Source: W589 sp964611805 (GTDB taxonomy: Bacteria > Chloroflexota > Dehalococcoidia > Dehalococcoidales > Fen-1064). From it: a stretch of 27,429 nucleotides of DNA. This document shows, piece after piece, positions 24,907 to 27,429 of the stretch. Where the stretch lies: the NCBI GenBank assembly GCA_964611805.1, contig CAZTBG010000029.1:1-27429 (forward strand), written 5' to 3'. Below the pieces are notes generated by a model. It saw only the letters and a list, made by a program, of their open reading frames with translations, searched no databases and was not told where the DNA came from. A program made the position numbers and the translations under genes. Each line of letters opens with the position of its first letter. The stretch's first letter is position 1.

Positions 24907-25566
24907 TTAGGTCTTCATGAGCTTGTAGAATCCCTTTTCCTGTTCTATAAATGAAAACATGCCACGTTCCACAGCCTGATTTAACGCGTTGGTCACCTTC
25001 TTTTTCTCGTGCTCTTCCCATATTGCCAATATTCCCGCCGGCTTAAGGACACGATAAAGCTCCTGCAAAGTCTGCTCCATCGGGAACTCATGAAAGGAAT
25101 CACATGCATGGACAACGTCAACACTCTCAACCGGCAGATTGACAGAGTCTGCGCTGGAGAGAAATACCTTGAGATTTTTCATCCATCTTATCCTGGCTCT
25201 GAGCCAGAGAATCAATACATGCACCGGCTCGTTGTCCAGGGCATAGACCATCCCTTCCCGTCCTACGATGCGGGCAGCTACAATTGACGATGTGCCCATA
25301 CCGAACCCCTCATCCAGGACAACGTGCCCTCTCTTAACACCAGCCCTTACCAGCCACTTTCTCCTCCACCAGGGATTTCGAAACAACTCCATAAACGGCA
25401 AGAATATCAGCAGACCACCGCTGTAACCAATAAATAGCCACCAGGGGGCAACGCGTCTCCTCAGGGTGAGCTTGAGTACAATCCAGAGCAGTGTAAGAAA
25501 GACGTGATACCCCACTACCCCCAGACCTATCCAGTGTCCCGGGGTAAATTCACTCCAATCTGGCAT
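24907..25566 (-). CDS. Membrane-anchored class I methyltransferase
   Basis: The 219-residue protein has two hydrophobic segments (about 12-33 and 42-60), then a positively charged stretch, and then a Rossmann methyltransferase domain. Motif I is VVLDEGFGMGTSS (82-94), followed by VYALDNEP (strand 2) and VDVVHACDSFHEFPMEQTLQELYRVLKPAGILAIWEEH. The membrane anchor suggests a lipid or quinone-like substrate, but this is inference. The ATG at 25566 is preceded by GGTAA; a TTG two codons upstream is less likely. It is in a row with a small membrane protein and an ICMT-like protein upstream and a lipoprotein downstream. Confidence 0.82.
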   Translation of the reverse strand: MPDWSEFTPGHWIGLGVVGYHVFLTLLWIVLKLTLRRRVAPWWLFIGYSGGLLIFLPFMELFRNPWWRRKWLVRAGVKRGHVVLDEGFGMGTSSIVAARIVGREGMVYALDNEPVHVLILWLRARIRWMKNLKVFLSSADSVNLPVESVDVVHACDSFHEFPMEQTLQELYRVLKPAGILAIWEEHEKKKVTNALNQAVERGMFSFIEQEKGFYKLMKT

Positions 25567-25633
25567 TATCAATTACCGAATGATTTTTTAATAGCCTCGG
25601 AAGCTATGATATCCGCGACGCAGTTTTAGAAGT

Positions 25634-25876
25634 CTACTCCTCCTTGGCTGCAGTATAGGCGCATAACCATGCCCACAAACCCCACACCCAGAGTCCAATG
25701 GCCAGCAATATCCAGTTGCTTGGTTCTAGTCCGGGTGTCCTGTTTGCCGCATCGCCGATAATGCCTACTATCAAGCACACCAGACCCAGCCAGTCAAAAA
25801 TCATCGAAGCGCGTGCATGCCATTTAGGGCCCATTCCGAATAGTAGGAACTTCATGTCCTTTGGTATTTCCGCCAT
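25634..25876 (-). CDS. Small two-helix membrane protein
   Basis: This 80-residue protein has two hydrophobic segments, MIFDWLGLVCLIVGIIG and WILLAIGLWVWGLWAWLCAY, separated by a short hydrophilic loop, and ends in AAKEE. I do not recognise a family. The ATG at 25876 has AAGGGG nine bases upstream, better spaced than for the ATG at 25885. It starts 24 bases after the ICMT-like gene and ends 67 bases before the membrane-anchored methyltransferase, so it is very likely translated as part of that operon. It might be a partner subunit of one of these enzymes, which is a guess. Confidence 0.7.
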   Translation of the reverse strand: MAEIPKDMKFLLFGMGPKWHARASMIFDWLGLVCLIVGIIGDAANRTPGLEPSNWILLAIGLWVWGLWAWLCAYTAAKEE

Positions 25877-25900
25877 CTTTCTCATCCCCTTTCTTATTAT

Positions 25901-26470
25901 TCATGATTTCGGTATTCCTATCCATCTCGGGGTTCTATTCATGTATTCACGGTAGGCATCGCCATAGACTTTCAAGCAGTGGCGTTCTTCGGTGTCTAAA
26001 AATAGAAGCGACATAACCATATATACAACAGAAAGTAATAAGACAATCCAAGATGCCGTAGCTATGCCTACTCCCAAAAATGCCAGAAATGGTGTGATGT
26101 ACATCGGGTGTCTTGAATAACGATATATTCCTTTGGTAACAGGCTTGTCAGGTGGTGTAGTCGCAAGACCTACAAAAACCATTACATACGGGATTAAACC
26201 TAATAAATAAATAGGAAGGCCTGTATAAAACCATACTGTACCCAATTTTAACGGTATGAAGATAGAGTAGATAACCAAGAGAAGATATATGATGTGAAGA
26301 GAAATGAGTGCAAGCTTCTGTATTTTGCTGAACTCAGCAGTGAAATCACTCCCCTCCTCTCGACCTGCGGGAATAATGTTCAATGGCCACAAGAAAAGGG
26401 GTACTAGTAGCAAAAACATGAAAATCCAGGCGTTCCAGACGCCAATTTCAAAGGCTGGTGTAGCCGACAT
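25901..26470 (-). CDS. ICMT-like integral membrane methyltransferase, copy 2
   Basis: The 189-residue protein has several hydrophobic segments and the family signature KPVTKGIYRYSRHPMYITPFLAFLG near 109-133 followed by EERHCLKVYGDAYREYMNRTPRWIGIP near 161-187. It is a distant relative of copy 1 at 21310-21885, with similar length but low identity by eye. AAAGGAGG lies six bases before the ATG. A 90-base remnant related to this gene's own sequence lies just upstream. Downstream come the small membrane protein and the anchored methyltransferase. Substrate is unknown; membrane-lipid or prenyl-thioether targets are typical of the family. Confidence 0.85.
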   Translation of the reverse strand: MSATPAFEIGVWNAWIFMFLLLVPLFLWPLNIIPAGREEGSDFTAEFSKIQKLALISLHIIYLLLVIYSIFIPLKLGTVWFYTGLPIYLLGLIPYVMVFVGLATTPPDKPVTKGIYRYSRHPMYITPFLAFLGVGIATASWIVLLLSVVYMVMSLLFLDTEERHCLKVYGDAYREYMNRTPRWIGIPKS

Positions 26471-26496
26471 TGCTCGCCTCCTTTAGTTCATTCTCT

Positions 26497-26585
26497 CTAC
26501 GATTTGGGTATTCCTATCAATCTAGGCGTTCGTTCCACATATTCACAGTAAGACCTGCATAGAACCATACCATACCCTACAATTC
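26497..26585 (-). pseudogene. Remnant of another ICMT-like gene
   Basis: On the minus strand this 89-base stretch encodes YCEYVERTPRLIGIPKS and a stop, matching the end of copy 2 (YREYMNRTPRWIGIPKS and stop). Directly before it, in a different frame, is GMVWFYAGL, matching GTVWFYTGL from the middle of copy 2. About 80 codons between these parts are missing, and the frame is shifted, so this is a deletion-scarred, dead copy. It lies just upstream of copy 2, as expected after a tandem duplication. Confidence 0.85.
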
Positions 26586-26596
26586 ATAGTTATCTA

Positions 26597-27235
26597 TTAG
26601 TACGATAAGCTGGGCGTTTTGTGAACATAGGTGTCGTCCGTAAGCTGCTTGAGCATAAAATCAGCAACATCGGCCCGCGATATTTTTGCCTTGATGGACG
26701 TGTCAGTAGCGCTGAAATCGCTGCGATAGACACCGGTCCGGGGACCATTGGTTAGCACCGCGGGTCGGACGATGACCCAATCCAGCGTGCTTTGCATGAT
26801 GTAGCGTTCCTGGATTTCCTTGTCCTGAAACATATTTCGGCCCAGGATGGGAATGATAATGATTTTGTAAGGCAGTCCGAGTTGTCTTTTTTGTGGTTTG
26901 CTGTCACCAATGCCAAGTGATGACTCGAACACGAACCTTTCGACTCCGTATTTCTCCATTGCAGTGATGATATTTCGCGTCCCATCAGAAATAGTGGTGT
27001 TTCTCCAAATAGCCTTGGTACCAAGTGCCGATAATACCGCATCTTGTCCTTTAACAGCCCTTTCAACCGAAGCGTAATCTAAAATATCCCCCTGCACGAC
27101 TGCTAAATTCTTATGTTTCGTTATGATAGCAGCAGGATTGCGCGCGAAGGCCGTTACCCTGTGTCCTTGTTCCAATGCCTGTGCAACGATTGCACGGCCT
27201 GTTCCACCCGTTGCCCCGAAAATAAGCAGATTCAT
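26597..27235 (-). CDS. NAD(P)-binding SDR-like protein (atypical, NmrA/SDR_a5 type)
   Basis: The 212-residue protein begins with LLIFGATGGTGRAIV (GATGGTG at 7-13), the glycine-rich nucleotide loop of atypical short-chain dehydrogenases, followed by HRVTAFARNP, where the Arg suggests NADP(H). Later VVQGDILDYASVERAVKGQDAVLSALG and VIVRPAVLTNGP fit the flavin-reductase/NmrA-like subgroup. A YxxxK catalytic motif is not clear, so it may act as a redox sensor or reductase of unknown substrate. I use the ATG at 27235, with GAGGT upstream, because the longer frame to 27268 runs into the stop of the next gene. Confidence 0.83.
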   Translation of the reverse strand: MNLLIFGATGGTGRAIVAQALEQGHRVTAFARNPAAIITKHKNLAVVQGDILDYASVERAVKGQDAVLSALGTKAIWRNTTISDGTRNIITAMEKYGVERFVFESSLGIGDSKPQKRQLGLPYKIIIIPILGRNMFQDKEIQERYIMQSTLDWVIVRPAVLTNGPRTGVYRSDFSATDTSIKAKISRADVADFMLKQLTDDTYVHKTPSLSY

Positions 27236-27264
27236 TGTTTCTCTACCTCTGCAAGTGGTATGAT

Positions 27265-27429
27265 TCACTCCTTCAATTCGGCAAGCACATATAACAGTGG
27301 CATCCTATCTTGAGGTTCCTTCAGGATTTCTTTATTCATAATAGAAAGCCCCGAATCTCTTATCATGTCGGCCGTCTCATCCAGGTTTAACTTGTGAAAA
27401 ACCGGGAGTTTGATAAACGGTTTGAAAAT
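27265..27429 (-). CDS. C-terminal end of an unidentified protein (partial)
   Basis: A minus-strand frame enters from the right edge and ends with TGA at 27265-27267. The 54 visible residues include FKPFIKLPVFHKLNLDETADM and end in MPLLYVLAELKE. The pattern resembles the C-terminus of small SAM-dependent methyltransferases, but too little is present to be sure. It lies 29 bases upstream of the SDR-like gene on the same strand and is probably the preceding gene of the same operon. Confidence 0.65.
   Translation of the reverse strand: MFKPFIKLPVFHKLNLDETADMIRDSGLSIMNKEILKEPQDRMPLLYVLAELKE

Noticed and set aside
1..27429. CRISPR arrays, tRNA or rRNA genes, insertion sequences
   Set aside because: Read for regularly spaced repeats, cloverleaf ends and transposase motifs; none was recognised by eye.

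Overview
The window reads as a chromosomal segment of an anaerobic bacterium. Bacterial features include strong Shine-Dalgarno sequences, several near-consensus sigma-70 promoters, PlsY-type phospholipid synthesis and a lipoprotein signal. The anaerobic reading rests on a tungsten-type aldehyde:ferredoxin oxidoreductase, an aldo/keto reductase with two ferredoxin-like clusters, and a cysteine-rich DUF1847 protein. The mix of genes resembles anaerobic Chloroflexota (Dehalococcoidia), but that placement is an impression from gene content and was not tested. No tRNA, rRNA, CRISPR array, transposase or transcription-factor gene was recognised.

Layout. Position 1-165 is the tail of an AT-rich unknown gene. 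205-3320 (minus) is an aldehyde-metabolism pair, an iron-type alcohol dehydrogenase followed by the aldehyde ferredoxin oxidoreductase, with a palindrome over its possible promoter. 3760-5108 is a DegV/phosphodiesterase operon with overlapping genes and a TTGACA/TAATAT promoter. 5325-7237 is an aldo/keto reductase plus DUF1847 pair. 7402-9817 is a lipid-linked set: DegV (FakB-like), PlsY and a DUF998 membrane protein. Its promoter overlaps a perfect 9+9 inverted repeat. 10142-13342 is carB, the only long gene on the plus strand besides otsAB. 13399-14700 is an MFS exporter with a promoter and terminator-type hairpin in its leader. 14888-20583 is a trehalose region: two TreT-like GT4 glycosyltransferases on the minus strand and a divergent fused OtsA-OtsB on the plus strand. 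20681-22384 holds a soluble methyltransferase, an ICMT-like membrane methyltransferase and a hotdog protein. 22476-23712 is moaE plus a metallo-beta-lactamase-fold protein. 23871-27429 is a minus-strand run of a lipoprotein, a membrane-anchored methyltransferase, a small membrane protein, a second ICMT-like protein, an NAD(P)-binding reductase-like protein and a truncated gene at the edge.

How the parts may work together. The DegV and PlsY genes fit the known FakB to acyl-phosphate to PlsY route for exogenous fatty acids. MoaE makes the molybdopterin that the aldehyde oxidoreductase needs, although the two genes are about 20 kb apart. OtsAB and the TreT-like enzymes give two independent routes to trehalose or a related glucoside. 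The methyltransferase groups at 20.7-22.4 kb and 24.9-27.4 kb look like two versions of one module whose substrate cannot be read from sequence. Between two genes of the second group lies a scrambled remnant of a further ICMT copy.

The most notable signals are regulatory and evolutionary: the operator over the DegV-plsY promoter, the possible attenuator before the MFS gene, the palindrome over the TreT-like promoter, and the ICMT remnant. No clearly new multi-gene system was seen.
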